DNA of 64,000 bases from JACVRW01 sp963846505. GTDB taxonomy: Bacteria > Actinomycetota > Thermoleophilia > Solirubrobacterales > Thermoleophilaceae. Below are positions 51,588 to 61,033 of this stretch, in pieces. Every line of letters begins with the position of its first letter. Positions within the stretch are counted from its first letter, which is position 1. A model generated the notes under the pieces. It was not told the origin of the DNA. It made no database searches and was given only the letters and a program-made list of their open reading frames with translations. Both the position numbers and the translations under genes were made by a program. The stretch is taken from contig CAWJWD010000001.1 in the NCBI GenBank assembly GCA_963846505.1, positions 620,001-684,000 on the forward strand, written 5' to 3'.

Positions 51588-53663
51588 ATGACCGTCGCCG
51601 CACGAGCCGAGCGACTTCTCGAGCAGGCGCTCGGCGACGACGCGCGGTTCCGGCCTGGACAGCTCGACGCGATCCTCGACCTGGTGGAGCAACGGGCTCG
51701 GGTGCTGGTGGTGGAACGGACGGGCTGGGGCAAGAGCGTCGTCTACTTCATCGCTACGCGGCTGCTGCGCGACGAGGGTCTCGGGCCGACGATCCTCATC
51801 AGCCCGCTGCTGTCGCTGATGCGCGATCAGGTGCGCATGGCGGAGACGCTCGGCGTGCGCGCCATGACGATGGACAGCACGAACGCGTCTCGCTGGGACG
51901 AGATCGAGCAGGCGCTCGAGAACGACGAGGTGGACCTGCTGCTCGTTTCGCCCGAGCGTCTCGCAAACGACCGCTTCCGAACCCAGACGGTGCGCTCGAT
52001 CCCGCGTGGCATCGGCCTGTTCGTCGTCGACGAGGCGCATTGCATCTCGGATTGGGGCCACGACTTCCGGCCGGACTACCGGCGCATCCGGCGGATCACG
52101 CAAGCGCTACCGCCCAGCGTGCCGCTGCTGGCGACGACCGCGACCGCCAACGAACGGGTCATCGCGGACATCGAGGAGCAGCTTGGGCCCGATCTGCTCG
52201 TCGTCCGGGGTCCGCTCGGTCGCACCAGTCTCCACCTGCAGGTCGTCCACCTCGACGACCAGGCCGAGCGGCTCGCCTGGCTCGCCGAGTACCTGCCACG
52301 CGTCCAGGGCAGCGGCATCGTCTACACGCTCACCGTCGCCGACGCGCGGCGTGTGAGCGCGTGGCTTGCCGCGCGCGGCATCGACGCTCCCGCCTACCAC
52401 GGCCGGGTCGACAAGGACGAGCGCCGGCGGCTCGAGCAGGCACTGCGCGACAACGAGGTCAAGGTGCTGGTCGCGACCGTCGCGCTCGGCATGGGGTTCG
52501 ACAAGCCCGACCTCGGCTTCGTCGTTCACTTCCAGCGGCCGGGCTCGGCGATCACCTACTACCAGCAGATCGGTCGCGCCGGACGCGCGCTGACGCGCGC
52601 AGAGGTGGTGCTGTTGTCGGGGCGGGAGGACGATGCCATCGCCGAGCACTTCATCGACGGAGCGTTCCCACCGGAAGACGTACTGCGCGGCGTCCTCGCC
52701 AGCACCGACGAGCTGTCCCCGGGCGCGCGGCTGAAGGACATCGAAGGGCGGGTCAACGCAACGCGCGGAGTGATCGACCGCGCGCTGAAGCTGCTCGAGA
52801 TCGAGGGCGCCGTCGTGCACGAGAACCGGTACTGGATACGCACGGTCAACCGCTGGGAGCCGGACACCGATCGCATAGCGGGGGTGACGGCAGCTCGACA
52901 GGCCGAGCAAGGTCGGATGCGCGCCTACGTGGAGACCAACGGATGCCTGATGCGCTTCCTGACCCGGGAGCTCGACGATCCGGAGGCGGCGAACTGCGGC
53001 CGTTGCGCGAACTGCGCGAAGGCGTTCGCGCCAACGTCCGTGGACCCGGCGCTGGTGCGTGAGGCGGTGCGATTCCTGAGGCGCTCGTACCGCCCGATCG
53101 AGCCGCGCAAGCGGTGGCCGTCCGGCCTCGACGGACGCAGAGGGGACATCCCCGAGCAGCAGCAGTTGCGCGAGGGTCGCGCGCTCGCGGTCTACGGCGA
53201 CGCCGGCTGGGGCGAGCTCGTCAAGGCCGGCAAGTACGGTGGCGAAGGCTTCTCCGACGAGCTCGTCGAGGCCGTGGCCGAGATGATCGAGACCGATCTG
53301 CAGCCCGAACCGTTCCCCACCTGGGTGACCGCCGTTCCCTCGCTGCGTTCCCCCGAGCTCGTGCCGGACTTCGCGCGGCGGCTCGCGAGCCGCCTGGGGC
53401 TGCCGTACCGTTCGGCGCTGGTGAAGGTGCGGAACACGCCGCAGCAGAAGCACATGGAGAACAGCGTCAAGCAGGCGGGCAACGCCCTTGGCTCGTTCGG
53501 GACCGCTCCAGCGGGGGACGTCAGCGGCCCTGTGCTGCTCGTCGACGACATGGTCGACTCCGGCTGGTCGCTCACCGTCTGCGGCGTCGCGCTCAGGGAG
53601 GCGGGATCGGGGCCGGTGTACCCCGTCGTCCTCGCGCAGACGACGACGGGAGCCGGCGTGTGA
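51588..53663 (+). CDS. RecQ family DNA helicase fused to a C-terminal phosphoribosyltransferase domain
   Basis: This 691-residue protein has a RecQ core: Walker A RTGWGKS (about 44-50), DEAHCISDWGHDFRP (148 on), TATAN, and motif VI YYQQIGRAGRA. A CGRCANCAKAF cysteine set and a winged-helix region follow. After about residue 530 comes a PRTase-like domain ending in the PRPP-loop motif VLLVDDMVDSGWSLTVCG (about 649-666). It should unwind DNA in the 3'-5' direction; the PRTase could make or sense a nucleotide. It overlaps the DprA-like start as GTGA. HRDC is absent, so this is not the housekeeping RecQ. Confidence 0.87.
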   Translation: MTVAARAERLLEQALGDDARFRPGQLDAILDLVEQRARVLVVERTGWGKSVVYFIATRLLRDEGLGPTILISPLLSLMRDQVRMAETLGVRAMTMDSTNASRWDEIEQALENDEVDLLLVSPERLANDRFRTQTVRSIPRGIGLFVVDEAHCISDWGHDFRPDYRRIRRITQALPPSVPLLATTATANERVIADIEEQLGPDLLVVRGPLGRTSLHLQVVHLDDQAERLAWLAEYLPRVQGSGIVYTLTVADARRVSAWLAARGIDAPAYHGRVDKDERRRLEQALRDNEVKVLVATVALGMGFDKPDLGFVVHFQRPGSAITYYQQIGRAGRALTRAEVVLLSGREDDAIAEHFIDGAFPPEDVLRGVLASTDELSPGARLKDIEGRVNATRGVIDRALKLLEIEGAVVHENRYWIRTVNRWEPDTDRIAGVTAARQAEQGRMRAYVETNGCLMRFLTRELDDPEAANCGRCANCAKAFAPTSVDPALVREAVRFLRRSYRPIEPRKRWPSGLDGRRGDIPEQQQLREGRALAVYGDAGWGELVKAGKYGGEGFSDELVEAVAEMIETDLQPEPFPTWVTAVPSLRSPELVPDFARRLASRLGLPYRSALVKVRNTPQQKHMENSVKQAGNALGSFGTAPAGDVSGPVLLVDDMVDSGWSLTVCGVALREAGSGPVYPVVLAQTTTGAGV

Positions 53664-54886
53664 CAACGCTCTCCGTCTCGTCGGACGGACACGCCATCGC
53701 GCTCGCATGCACGACCCTGGCCCTTCAAGGCGATCGTTCGCTCAAGCCGCTCACGGCAGCCGAGTGGCACGAGCTGTCCCTTTCGATGCGCTCCACAGAG
53801 CTTCGTCCACGAGATCTCCTGGGCCTCTCGCCGGATGAGCTGCGCCAGGGGCTCGGGCTTCCCGAGCAGCAGGCTGAGCGCCTTGCCGCGCTGCTTGCTC
53901 GGGGCGGGCAACTGGCGCTCGAGCTCGAGCGCCTGGCAGCTCGCGGAATCTGGGTCGTCACGCGGGCGGACGAGGCATACCCGCCCCTGCTGAAGGAGCG
54001 CCTCCGTGGGCAGGCCCCGCCGGTCCTGTTCGGCGCCGGTCCGCCGGCCAGCTTGCAGCTTCCGTCGATCGCGATCGTTGGTTCGCGCGACGTGGACGAC
54101 GAGGGGCTGGAGTTCGCCTCGTCGCTCGGGCAACGGTGCGCAGAGGCAGGCTTCGCGGTCGTCTCCGGTGCCGCACGCGGCGTCGACCTCACCGCGATGC
54201 ACGGCGCGCTGTCCTACGGAGGACCCGCCGTGGGCATCACCGTCGACCCGCTCGAACGGCTCGTGCAGCGGGCGGAGCTGCGCAGCGCGGTCGCCGACGA
54301 GTTGCTCACGCTCGCGACGCCCTTTCATCCGTCGGCACGCTGGTATGCGGGCAACGCGATGCGGCGCAACCGGCTGATCTACGCGCTCTCGCAGGCGGCC
54401 GTGGTCGTAGCCAGCTCACCGGAGAAGGGTGGGACGCGTGCCGGTGCACGCGAGAACCTCGAAGCCGGGTGGGTCCCCCTACACGTTCGCGACGACGGCG
54501 GGGCTGGCAACAGCCGGCTCATCTCCGAGGGCGCGACGCCGCTTCCGGCCGACGAGCCGATCCGGCAGCTGGACGTGGAGCGTCTGGCGCAGCGACCGCA
54601 AGTCTCATTGCTCGACTCCGGGAGCCTCCCCCCCAGTCCAGCGCCCAACGCCTTGGAGGCCCCGATCGCCGACGACGCCTTCCAAGCCGTGTGGCCGATC
54701 CTGGCACGCTTCCTCCGGGAGCCGATCGGCGAGCGCGACGTGGCCGAGAAGGCCGAGCTTCAGCTGACTCAGGCTCGAGTGTGGCTGCACCGCGCGGTCG
54801 CGGAGGGGTACCTCGAGGTGAAGCCGCGACCGAAGCGCTACGTGCTCCGCGGGTTCGCCGAGCAGCTGCACATAGACGACGCCTGA
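53660..54886 (+). CDS. DprA-like (SLOG/Rossmann) DNA-processing protein
   Basis: This 408-residue protein has an N-terminal helical SAM/HhH-like region (about 25-95). The DprA Rossmann domain carries SIAIVGSRDVDDEGLEFASS, VVSGAARGVDLTAMHGAL, AMRRNRLIYALSQAAVVVAS and the GGTRAGARENL loop. A C-terminal winged helix follows (about 335-400, LREPIGERDVAEKAELQLTQ). Housekeeping DprA loads RecA on single-stranded DNA during transformation. Here the gene is coupled to a RecQ-PRTase helicase, a pairing that resembles reported DprA/PRTase antiphage modules. Confidence 0.87.
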   Translation: MTTLSVSSDGHAIALACTTLALQGDRSLKPLTAAEWHELSLSMRSTELRPRDLLGLSPDELRQGLGLPEQQAERLAALLARGGQLALELERLAARGIWVVTRADEAYPPLLKERLRGQAPPVLFGAGPPASLQLPSIAIVGSRDVDDEGLEFASSLGQRCAEAGFAVVSGAARGVDLTAMHGALSYGGPAVGITVDPLERLVQRAELRSAVADELLTLATPFHPSARWYAGNAMRRNRLIYALSQAAVVVASSPEKGGTRAGARENLEAGWVPLHVRDDGGAGNSRLISEGATPLPADEPIRQLDVERLAQRPQVSLLDSGSLPPSPAPNALEAPIADDAFQAVWPILARFLREPIGERDVAEKAELQLTQARVWLHRAVAEGYLEVKPRPKRYVLRGFAEQLHIDDA

Positions 54887-54887
54887 C

Positions 54888-56279
54888 CTAGTGGTGGAAC
54901 GCGTCGCGCTCCGGCGCCCCGACGCCGCGGCCCTCGCCGAGGTGCCGCACCACCCGCTCCAGGTCCTCGATCAGCTTGCGCGCCAGCTCGTGGCTGAAGC
55001 CGTTGCGCACCACGATGCGCAACACCGCCAAGTCCTCGAGGTCCTCGGGATAGGTGTAGGCCGGCACGAGCCAGCCGTACTGGCGTAGCTGGGCCGAGAC
55101 GTCGTAGACCGTGTAGCCGTCCACGCCGTCGGCCATGCGGAAGGCGAAGACGGGAATGCCGCTGCCGTCGGAGACGAGTTCGAAGGCGTCCATCGCGCCG
55201 ATCTGCGACGAGAGCCGCTGCGCGATGTCGCGACCGGCCTGCTGCACGCGCCTGAAGCCGTCCCGGCCGAGGCGCAGGAAGTTGTAGTACTGCGCCACGA
55301 CCTCGGAGCCGGGACGGGAGAAGTTGAGCCCGAAGGTCGGCATGTCGCCGCCGAGGTAGTTGACGTCGAAGACCAACTCGCGTGGCAAGGCGTCGGCGCT
55401 GCGCCAGATCGCCCAGCCCACGCCCGGATACACGAGCCCGTACTTGTGGCCCGAGGCGTTGATCGACTGCACGCGCGGGAGTCGAAAGTCCCATGCCAGG
55501 TCCGGGTCGAGGAACGGCGCGACGAAGCCGCCGGACGCGCCGTCGACGTGCATCGGCACGTCGGGGCCGCCACCGGCCGCGAGGGCGTCCAGTGCCGCGG
55601 AGATCTCGGCCACCGGCTCGTAGAGGCCGTCGAAGGTGGAGCCGAGGATCGCCACGACGCCGATCGTGTTCTCGTCGCAGAGCTCGACGGCGGTCTCCGG
55701 CGTCAACGTGGTCCTGCCCGGGGCGAGCTTGGCCAGGCGCGGCTCGACCTCCCAGTAGCGACAGAACTTCTCCCAGCAGACCTGGACGTTCGCCCCCATC
55801 ACCAGGTTCGGCTTGTCCGCCGGCTTGCCGGCCGCCTCGCGCGCCGCGCGCCAGCGCCACTTCAACGCCATGCCGCCGAGCATGCAGGCCTCGCTCGAGC
55901 CGAGCGTCGAGCAGCCCGTGGCGCTCTCGGCGTGCTCGGCGCCCCAGAGGTCGGCGAGCATGCTCACGCAGCGGTTCTCGAGCTCCGCCGTGAGCGGATA
56001 CTCGTCCTTGTCGATCATGTTCTTCTCGCCGCACTCGGCCATCAGCAAGCGCGCCTGCGGCTCCATCCAAGTGGTGACGAAGGTCGCCAGGTTCAGACGG
56101 GCGTTGCCGTCGAGCATCAGCTCGTCGTGGATCACCTGATAGGCGGTGTCCGGGGGCATCTCGCCGTCGGGAAGGCGGAAGCGTGGGATCTCCTCGCACT
56201 CGCCGGCCTGCGAGAACAGCGGCGGGATGCTCAGGCTGGCGTCTGGATGAGAGCTGGATTTGGACTGATGGAGGGCCAC
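54888..56279 (-). CDS. gadB: Glutamate decarboxylase
   Basis: This 463-residue PLP enzyme converts glutamate to GABA and CO2, consuming a proton. Group II decarboxylase features are clear: MDGNARLNLATF-like start (LMLDGNARLNLATFVTTWME), NCVSM-type segment, ATGCSTLGSSEACMLGGMAL, HVDGASGGFVAPF, and NASGHKYGLVYPG with the PLP lysine. Length matches the usual 460-470 residues. The GTG at 56279 gives the normal N-terminus; a longer upstream frame would overlap the padR promoter. It probably serves acid tolerance or GABA metabolism. No antiporter gene is adjacent. Confidence 0.92.
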   Translation of the reverse strand: MALHQSKSSSHPDASLSIPPLFSQAGECEEIPRFRLPDGEMPPDTAYQVIHDELMLDGNARLNLATFVTTWMEPQARLLMAECGEKNMIDKDEYPLTAELENRCVSMLADLWGAEHAESATGCSTLGSSEACMLGGMALKWRWRAAREAAGKPADKPNLVMGANVQVCWEKFCRYWEVEPRLAKLAPGRTTLTPETAVELCDENTIGVVAILGSTFDGLYEPVAEISAALDALAAGGGPDVPMHVDGASGGFVAPFLDPDLAWDFRLPRVQSINASGHKYGLVYPGVGWAIWRSADALPRELVFDVNYLGGDMPTFGLNFSRPGSEVVAQYYNFLRLGRDGFRRVQQAGRDIAQRLSSQIGAMDAFELVSDGSGIPVFAFRMADGVDGYTVYDVSAQLRQYGWLVPAYTYPEDLEDLAVLRIVVRNGFSHELARKLIEDLERVVRHLGEGRGVGAPERDAFHH

Positions 56280-56372
56280 GTCGAGGGATTCGACGCGGCA
56301 TCCCCGGAGCCTCCACTGCCCTCGTACGCTCGCCGTAGCCAAAACCTCACGGAACCGGCACACCGTGCGACT

Positions 56373-56388
56373 GAAACATCTACGTTTC
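56373..56388. promoter_or_regulatory. Inverted repeat in the gadB-padR divergent region
   Basis: GAAAC (56373-56377) and GTTTC (56384-56388) form an inverted repeat with a six-base spacer, between the gadB start and the padR -10 box. It could be an operator for the PadR product. Confidence 0.35.
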
Positions 56389-56417
56389 CAGGGTGGCGTA
56401 TTGGATGCAACTTCCGG

Positions 56418-56423
56418 TACGGT
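56418..56423 (+). promoter_or_regulatory. -10 box of the padR-ABC operon promoter
   Basis: TACGGT lies 37 bases before the TTG start at 56461. It would give a short leader carrying the CGGAGG ribosome site at 56447-56452. Confidence 0.45.
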
Positions 56424-56460
56424 CACATCACCTAAACGGATTCGCCCGGAGGTCAGTCAG

Positions 56461-57048
56461 TTGTCGGTCCAGAACGTGGTCTTGGGACAGCTCATCCGCC
56501 GTCGTGGCTACGGCTACGAGCTGGCCGATCGCCTGCGGGAGTGGTCCGAGGCCTTGGAGCTCTCCGAGTCGGCGATCTACGCTGCGCTCAGGAGCCTCGA
56601 GACGAAGGGCCTGATCACCGAAGTGGGCACCGAAGTCTCGGAACACGACCGGCGTCGCTCGAACGTGCGCGTCATCTACGAAGCCACGGCGGAAGGCCAG
56701 GAGTACTTCCAGCGCTGGATGGCTGCAGCGCCGAGGAAGCGGCCGCTCCGGGAAGAGCTGCACATGCAACTGATGGTCGCCGAGGACGACGACGTCCCCG
56801 CCCTGATCGAGGGACTGCGTCGGATGGAGGAGGACTGCCGCACCGACCTCGCGCGGATCATCGGTTGCACGCTCGACGCGCAACGCTCCGCGCATGCGCG
56901 CATCAGCTCCTTCGGCGCACCGTTGGTGCAGGACGGCTTGATCTCGCACCTACAGGCGACGATGGAATGGGCGCAACGATCGCGCCGGGCACTGCAGAAT
57001 CGCGTGGACCCGGGCTCCACTGGCGTCCCCGGGCGCCGTCGGCCATAA
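56461..57048 (+). CDS. PadR family transcriptional regulator
   Basis: This 195-residue regulator begins SVQNVVLGQLIRRRGYGYEL with the PadR winged helix (AIYAALRSLETKGLITEVGT, RRSNVRVIYEATAEGQEYF) and a helical C-terminal dimerisation domain. The TTG at 56461 is preferred: CGGAGG sits eight bases upstream and the promoter falls inside the longer GTG-started frame. It is the first gene of an operon with two ATPases and an FtsX-like permease, and probably represses it until the permease substrate or drug appears. Confidence 0.85.
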   Translation: MSVQNVVLGQLIRRRGYGYELADRLREWSEALELSESAIYAALRSLETKGLITEVGTEVSEHDRRRSNVRVIYEATAEGQEYFQRWMAAAPRKRPLREELHMQLMVAEDDDVPALIEGLRRMEEDCRTDLARIIGCTLDAQRSAHARISSFGAPLVQDGLISHLQATMEWAQRSRRALQNRVDPGSTGVPGRRRP

Positions 57049-57055
57049 CGAGACG

Positions 57056-57781
57056 ATGCTGCTCGCGCTGGAGCACGTCGCCAAGACTCATTGGGTCGGC
57101 CCGTACGAGAAGCGAACCCTGGTCGACGTGTCGCTCGCGCTCGGCCCCGGCGACTTCGTCGGCGTCTGGGGCGCGCACCGGTCGGGCAAGTCGACGCTGC
57201 TGCGGATCGCCGCGGGTCTCGAGCCGCCCGACGAGGGCGTGGTCCGCCTCGACGGCACGGATCTCGCGAGCCTGGCGAGCTCGCAGCGCGGCGAGCTGCG
57301 CCTCCGCCAGGTCGGCGTCGTGCGCAACGAGGGACCACAGAGCCCCGAGCTCAGCGTGATCGACTATGTCGCACTGCCGCTGCTGAGTCGCCATCCGCGG
57401 AGCGAGGCGCGCCGGCGGGCGATGAGCATGCTGCGCCGCGTCGACATCGCCGAGTGCAAGGACGCGCACTGGCGGCACCTCTCGGACGGCGAGCGCGCGC
57501 TGGCCAGCCTCGCCCACGGACTCGTGCGCGAGCCGAAGCTGCTGCTGGCCGACGACCCCACGGTGCGCCTGGACACGCTGCAGCAGAACGAGGTCGTGGG
57601 ACTGCTGAGAATGGCGGCGACCGAGTCCGGCGTCGCAGTGCTGATGACGTCCTCGACCATGTCCGCCCTGACCGGCGCGCACGAGGCGTACACGCTTGGC
57701 GATGGGAAGCTCATGCCGGTGGTCGACCCGGCCGCGGGGGCCGACGTGCTCGAGTTCCCACGCGGCGGGCAAATGGCGTAG
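57056..57781 (+). CDS. Degenerate ABC transporter ATP-binding protein
   Basis: This 241-residue ABC ATPase has a Walker A (WGAHRSGKSTLL, about 39-50) and a signature HLSDGERALASL. The Walker B reads LLLADDPTVRLD: the catalytic glutamate is replaced by aspartate. The H-loop region (VLMTSSTMSALT) lacks the histidine. It is therefore likely to bind ATP but hydrolyse it poorly, pairing with the next, intact ATPase to make an asymmetric dimer. It starts eight bases after padR. Confidence 0.85.
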   Translation: MLLALEHVAKTHWVGPYEKRTLVDVSLALGPGDFVGVWGAHRSGKSTLLRIAAGLEPPDEGVVRLDGTDLASLASSQRGELRLRQVGVVRNEGPQSPELSVIDYVALPLLSRHPRSEARRRAMSMLRRVDIAECKDAHWRHLSDGERALASLAHGLVREPKLLLADDPTVRLDTLQQNEVVGLLRMAATESGVAVLMTSSTMSALTGAHEAYTLGDGKLMPVVDPAAGADVLEFPRGGQMA

Positions 57782-58468
57782 GTGCTCCAACTTCAGGAAG
57801 TCCGCAAGCACTTCGCCTCGCCCGGCGGCGAGGTGGTGCGAGCGGTCGACGGCGTCTCGCTGTCGATCGCGTCCGGCGAACTGGTGGCGCTGTACGGGCC
57901 GAGCGGATCGGGCAAGACGACCTTGCTCAAGATCGTCGCCGCGCTGTTGCGCCCGGACGCCGGGAGCGTCGTCGTCGACGGGCGGGAGATCACGACCCTT
58001 TCGCGCCGCGAGGCCGAGCGCTACCGGCTGCACGAGGTCGGCTTCGTACGGCAGGAGCCGAGCTTCGTCATGGGAGCGAGCGCGCTGGACAACGCCGGGC
58101 TGAAGCTGCTCGACGCCCTCAGCCGCGCCGAGGCGCGCAAGCAGGTCCAGCCCCTGCTCGAACGCCTCGGCCTCGCCGAGCGACTCGGCCACCGCCCCGG
58201 CCAGCTCTCGCGGGGCGAGCAGCAGCGGGTCCTGATCGCCCGAGCGCTGTCGACCGCCCCCACGCTGCTGCTGGCCGACGAGCCCACCGGCGCGCTCGAC
58301 AGCCAGCGCAGCCGGGAGGTGCTCGACCTGCTGCACGAGCTGTCGCACGCCCGCGGCCTGTCGACCCTGCTCGTCACCCACGACGCACAGGCGGCGGAGG
58401 TCGCCGATCGAGCGCTGGAGCTGCGCGACGGACGTCTCGAGACGTACGTCCACGGGGCGCAGCGGTGA
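57782..58468 (+). CDS. MacB/LolD-type ABC transporter ATP-binding protein
   Basis: This 228-residue ATPase has all motifs: Walker A YGPSGSGKTTLLK, Q-loop FVRQEPS, signature QLSRGEQQRVLIARAL, Walker B LLLADEPTGALD and H-loop LLVTHDAQAAE. It is of the LolD/MacB/FtsE group that works with FtsX-like permeases by mechanotransmission. Its GTG directly follows the previous stop, and its own stop overlaps the permease start, so all three are coupled. Confidence 0.92.
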   Translation: MLQLQEVRKHFASPGGEVVRAVDGVSLSIASGELVALYGPSGSGKTTLLKIVAALLRPDAGSVVVDGREITTLSRREAERYRLHEVGFVRQEPSFVMGASALDNAGLKLLDALSRAEARKQVQPLLERLGLAERLGHRPGQLSRGEQQRVLIARALSTAPTLLLADEPTGALDSQRSREVLDLLHELSHARGLSTLLVTHDAQAAEVADRALELRDGRLETYVHGAQR

Positions 58469-60987
58469 AGCTGAGCAACATCGCGGGCCTGTACCTCGTC
58501 CGCCTGCGTGGACGCATCGGCCAAGAGCTGCTCGCGCTCGTCGGGATCGCGGTCGGGGTCTCGCTCTTGTTCGCCGCGCTGGTAGCGAACACCAGCCTCA
58601 CCGGCTCGTTCGAGCGGTTGACGAACCGCATCGTCGGCGACGCTCGCCTGCAGCTCACCGCACGCGGCAGCGGCACCCTCGACGACGACCTGCTCGCCAA
58701 GGCGCGACGACTGCCCGGAGTCGCCCGAGCGGCGGCGACGCTGGAGGCGCGAGGCGAGCTCGGTGGGCCACGCGGGAGTCGCTCCGTCGAGTTGATCGGC
58801 GTCACGCCACAGTTCGCGGCCTTCGGCGGCTCCTTCGATCGCGGCTTCTCGTACGGGTTCCTCGCCGGCGTCCGGGCGATGGCGCTGCCGACGCCGCTGG
58901 TCGACTCGCTCGGGGTGGCGCTCGGCCAGCCCGTCGTCCTGGACGTCAACGGCCGCAGGGTCGAGGCGCGGCTCGGCGCGAAGCTCCAACGGTCGGACAT
59001 CGGGGCGCTGGTCGACACCCCGGTGGCGATCGCGCCGCTGCGCTACGCGCAGGAGCTGACGCACCAGTCCGGCCGCATCAGCCGCATCTTCGTCGTGCCG
59101 AAACCGGGATCGGACGCGCAGGTCGAGGCCGGGCTGCGACGCCTCGCAGCCGGCCGTGCAGACATACGCCCGGCCAACTTCGACGCCGCGCTGTTCCGAC
59201 GGGCCTCGCTGCCGACGAGCCAGTCCACCGCGATGTTCTCCGTCTTCGGGGCGATGGTCGGCTTCCTGTTCGCGTTCAGCGCGATGCTCCTGACCGCCCC
59301 GCAACGACGGCGGATGATCGTCGACCTCAACACCGAGGGGTACGGCACCGCCACCGTCCTGCGGGTGCTGCTCTTCGACGCGCTCGTGCTGGGCACCGTC
59401 GCGTCGGCGCTCGGGATCGCGCTCGGCGATCAGATCGCCCGAGCGCTCTTCGACGAGACGCCGAGCTTCCTCCAGTACGCCTTCGCCGTCGGGCCGAGCC
59501 GCACGGTCGCCGTCGGCAACGTCGCGATCGCGGCAGCGGGTGGCATCGCCGCCAGCTGCGTGGCGGTGCTCGGTCCCACCATCAGCGCCTTGCGCCACCA
59601 GGCCGATCCACCGCTGGGGGGAGGCGGGGCCCGCCGCTCGCAGCGAACTCGGCAGATGGGTGGCGGCCTCCTCGCGCTCGCCGTCGGTGTCGCGATCGCG
59701 CTCGCCGAGCCCTCGTCGGCCGCGGTCGGAGTCGCAGGGCTCGTCTGCCTGACGGCGTCGATGCTGCTGCTCCTGCCAGCGCTGCTGCACCTGCTGGTGG
59801 ACGCGCTCGACCTGCTCACCAGGGGTGTGCGCAGCGTCGTCCCGTTCCTCGCGATCTTCGACCTGCGGGACCCGAGCGCGCAGGCGCGCTCGCTTGCGGT
59901 GGCGGCAACCGGCGCTGTGGCGGTGTTCGGCAGCGTCGCGCTCCAAGGAGCTCATGCGGACCTGCTGCGCGGCCTCGATCAGACCTCGCACGACGTCGCG
60001 GAGCTCGGGGATCTCTGGGCGCTCGCCCCCGGCAGCGCGAACCTGCTCGTCACCACGCCCTTCCGCGCACCGGACACGCACGCCGGCACCGGGGACGGCA
60101 TCGAGCGCATCGAGACCTTTCGTGGCGGCTTCCTCGACATCGGCGACCGCCGCGTGCGCGTCCTGGCCCCGCCCGGCGACGGTCCCCAGCCGCTCTCGTC
60201 GGTTCAGGTGCTGGAGGGCGACGCGAACCTCGTCGAGGATCGACTGCGGGCGGGCGGCTGGATCGTGCTGTCGGAGGGCGTCGCGCGGGACCTCCGGGTC
60301 GGCGTCGGCGATCGGTTCACGCTGCCGTCTCCTGTTCCGACCCCGATGCGCGTCGCGGCGCTCTCGACGAATCTCGGCTGGCCGCCGGGGGCAATCGTGC
60401 TGAACGCCGACGACTACGCACGTGCCTGGGGCAACGACGACGCCAGCGCGCTCTTGGTCACGCTCGCGCCCGGTACGTCGCTGACCGACGGTCGCAGGGC
60501 GTTGTCGACGGCCCTGGGACCGCGTTCCCCGCTCGCCGTGCACACCGTGAAGGAGCGGCTGCGAGACCAAGAGGCCGCCAGTCGCGCGGGCGTCGAGCGA
60601 CTCGCCCAGATCGCCGCGCTCGTGCTGCTCTCCGCCGTGATCGCGATGGCGTCCGCGATGGCCGGCTTGATCTGGCAGCGCCGAGGCTTCCTCGCCGGCG
60701 TCAAGGTGGAGGGCTACGGCACGGCGGCGCTCTGGAAGGCGCTGCTGCTCGAGGCCGGAATCCTGATCGGCGCGGGCTGCGCGACCGGCGCCGTGTTCGG
60801 CCTGCTCGGACAGGGGCTGCTCAGCCGTGCCCTCACGAGCATCACCGGCTTCCCCGTGGTGTACTCCCTGGCAGCCGTCGGGGCAATGGCCACCTGCCTC
60901 GCGGTGACGATCGCAGCCGTCACGATCGTTGCGCTCTTCGGGCAGCGCGCGGCAAGCGTCGCTCCGGAGAGCGCGCTCGGCGAGTGA
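58465..60987 (+). CDS. FtsX/MacB-like ABC transporter permease
   Basis: This 840-residue permease has a first helix (LLALVGIAVGVSLLFAALVA), a roughly 200-residue extracytoplasmic MacB-PCD-like domain, a block of helices (about 250-440, including the FtsX segment at 255-345), a second outer domain (about 490-660) and three final helices. This doubled layout is typical of large FtsX-family exporters that move lipids, peptides or drugs out of the membrane. It lacks a fused ATPase and uses the two upstream subunits. Substrate unknown. Confidence 0.87.
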   Translation: MKLSNIAGLYLVRLRGRIGQELLALVGIAVGVSLLFAALVANTSLTGSFERLTNRIVGDARLQLTARGSGTLDDDLLAKARRLPGVARAAATLEARGELGGPRGSRSVELIGVTPQFAAFGGSFDRGFSYGFLAGVRAMALPTPLVDSLGVALGQPVVLDVNGRRVEARLGAKLQRSDIGALVDTPVAIAPLRYAQELTHQSGRISRIFVVPKPGSDAQVEAGLRRLAAGRADIRPANFDAALFRRASLPTSQSTAMFSVFGAMVGFLFAFSAMLLTAPQRRRMIVDLNTEGYGTATVLRVLLFDALVLGTVASALGIALGDQIARALFDETPSFLQYAFAVGPSRTVAVGNVAIAAAGGIAASCVAVLGPTISALRHQADPPLGGGGARRSQRTRQMGGGLLALAVGVAIALAEPSSAAVGVAGLVCLTASMLLLLPALLHLLVDALDLLTRGVRSVVPFLAIFDLRDPSAQARSLAVAATGAVAVFGSVALQGAHADLLRGLDQTSHDVAELGDLWALAPGSANLLVTTPFRAPDTHAGTGDGIERIETFRGGFLDIGDRRVRVLAPPGDGPQPLSSVQVLEGDANLVEDRLRAGGWIVLSEGVARDLRVGVGDRFTLPSPVPTPMRVAALSTNLGWPPGAIVLNADDYARAWGNDDASALLVTLAPGTSLTDGRRALSTALGPRSPLAVHTVKERLRDQEAASRAGVERLAQIAALVLLSAVIAMASAMAGLIWQRRGFLAGVKVEGYGTAALWKALLLEAGILIGAGCATGAVFGLLGQGLLSRALTSITGFPVVYSLAAVGAMATCLAVTIAAVTIVALFGQRAASVAPESALGE

Positions 60988-61033
60988 GTCGACGGCACGA
61001 TGACCGGGTCGGCGTCGACAGGAGGGTGCTCGC

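Noticed and set aside
57091..60987. 1298-codon plus-strand frame covering the ABC genes
   Set aside because: The first 450 codons are out-of-frame R/A/G-rich readings of the two ATPases; only the last 840 codons (from 58465) are the real permease.
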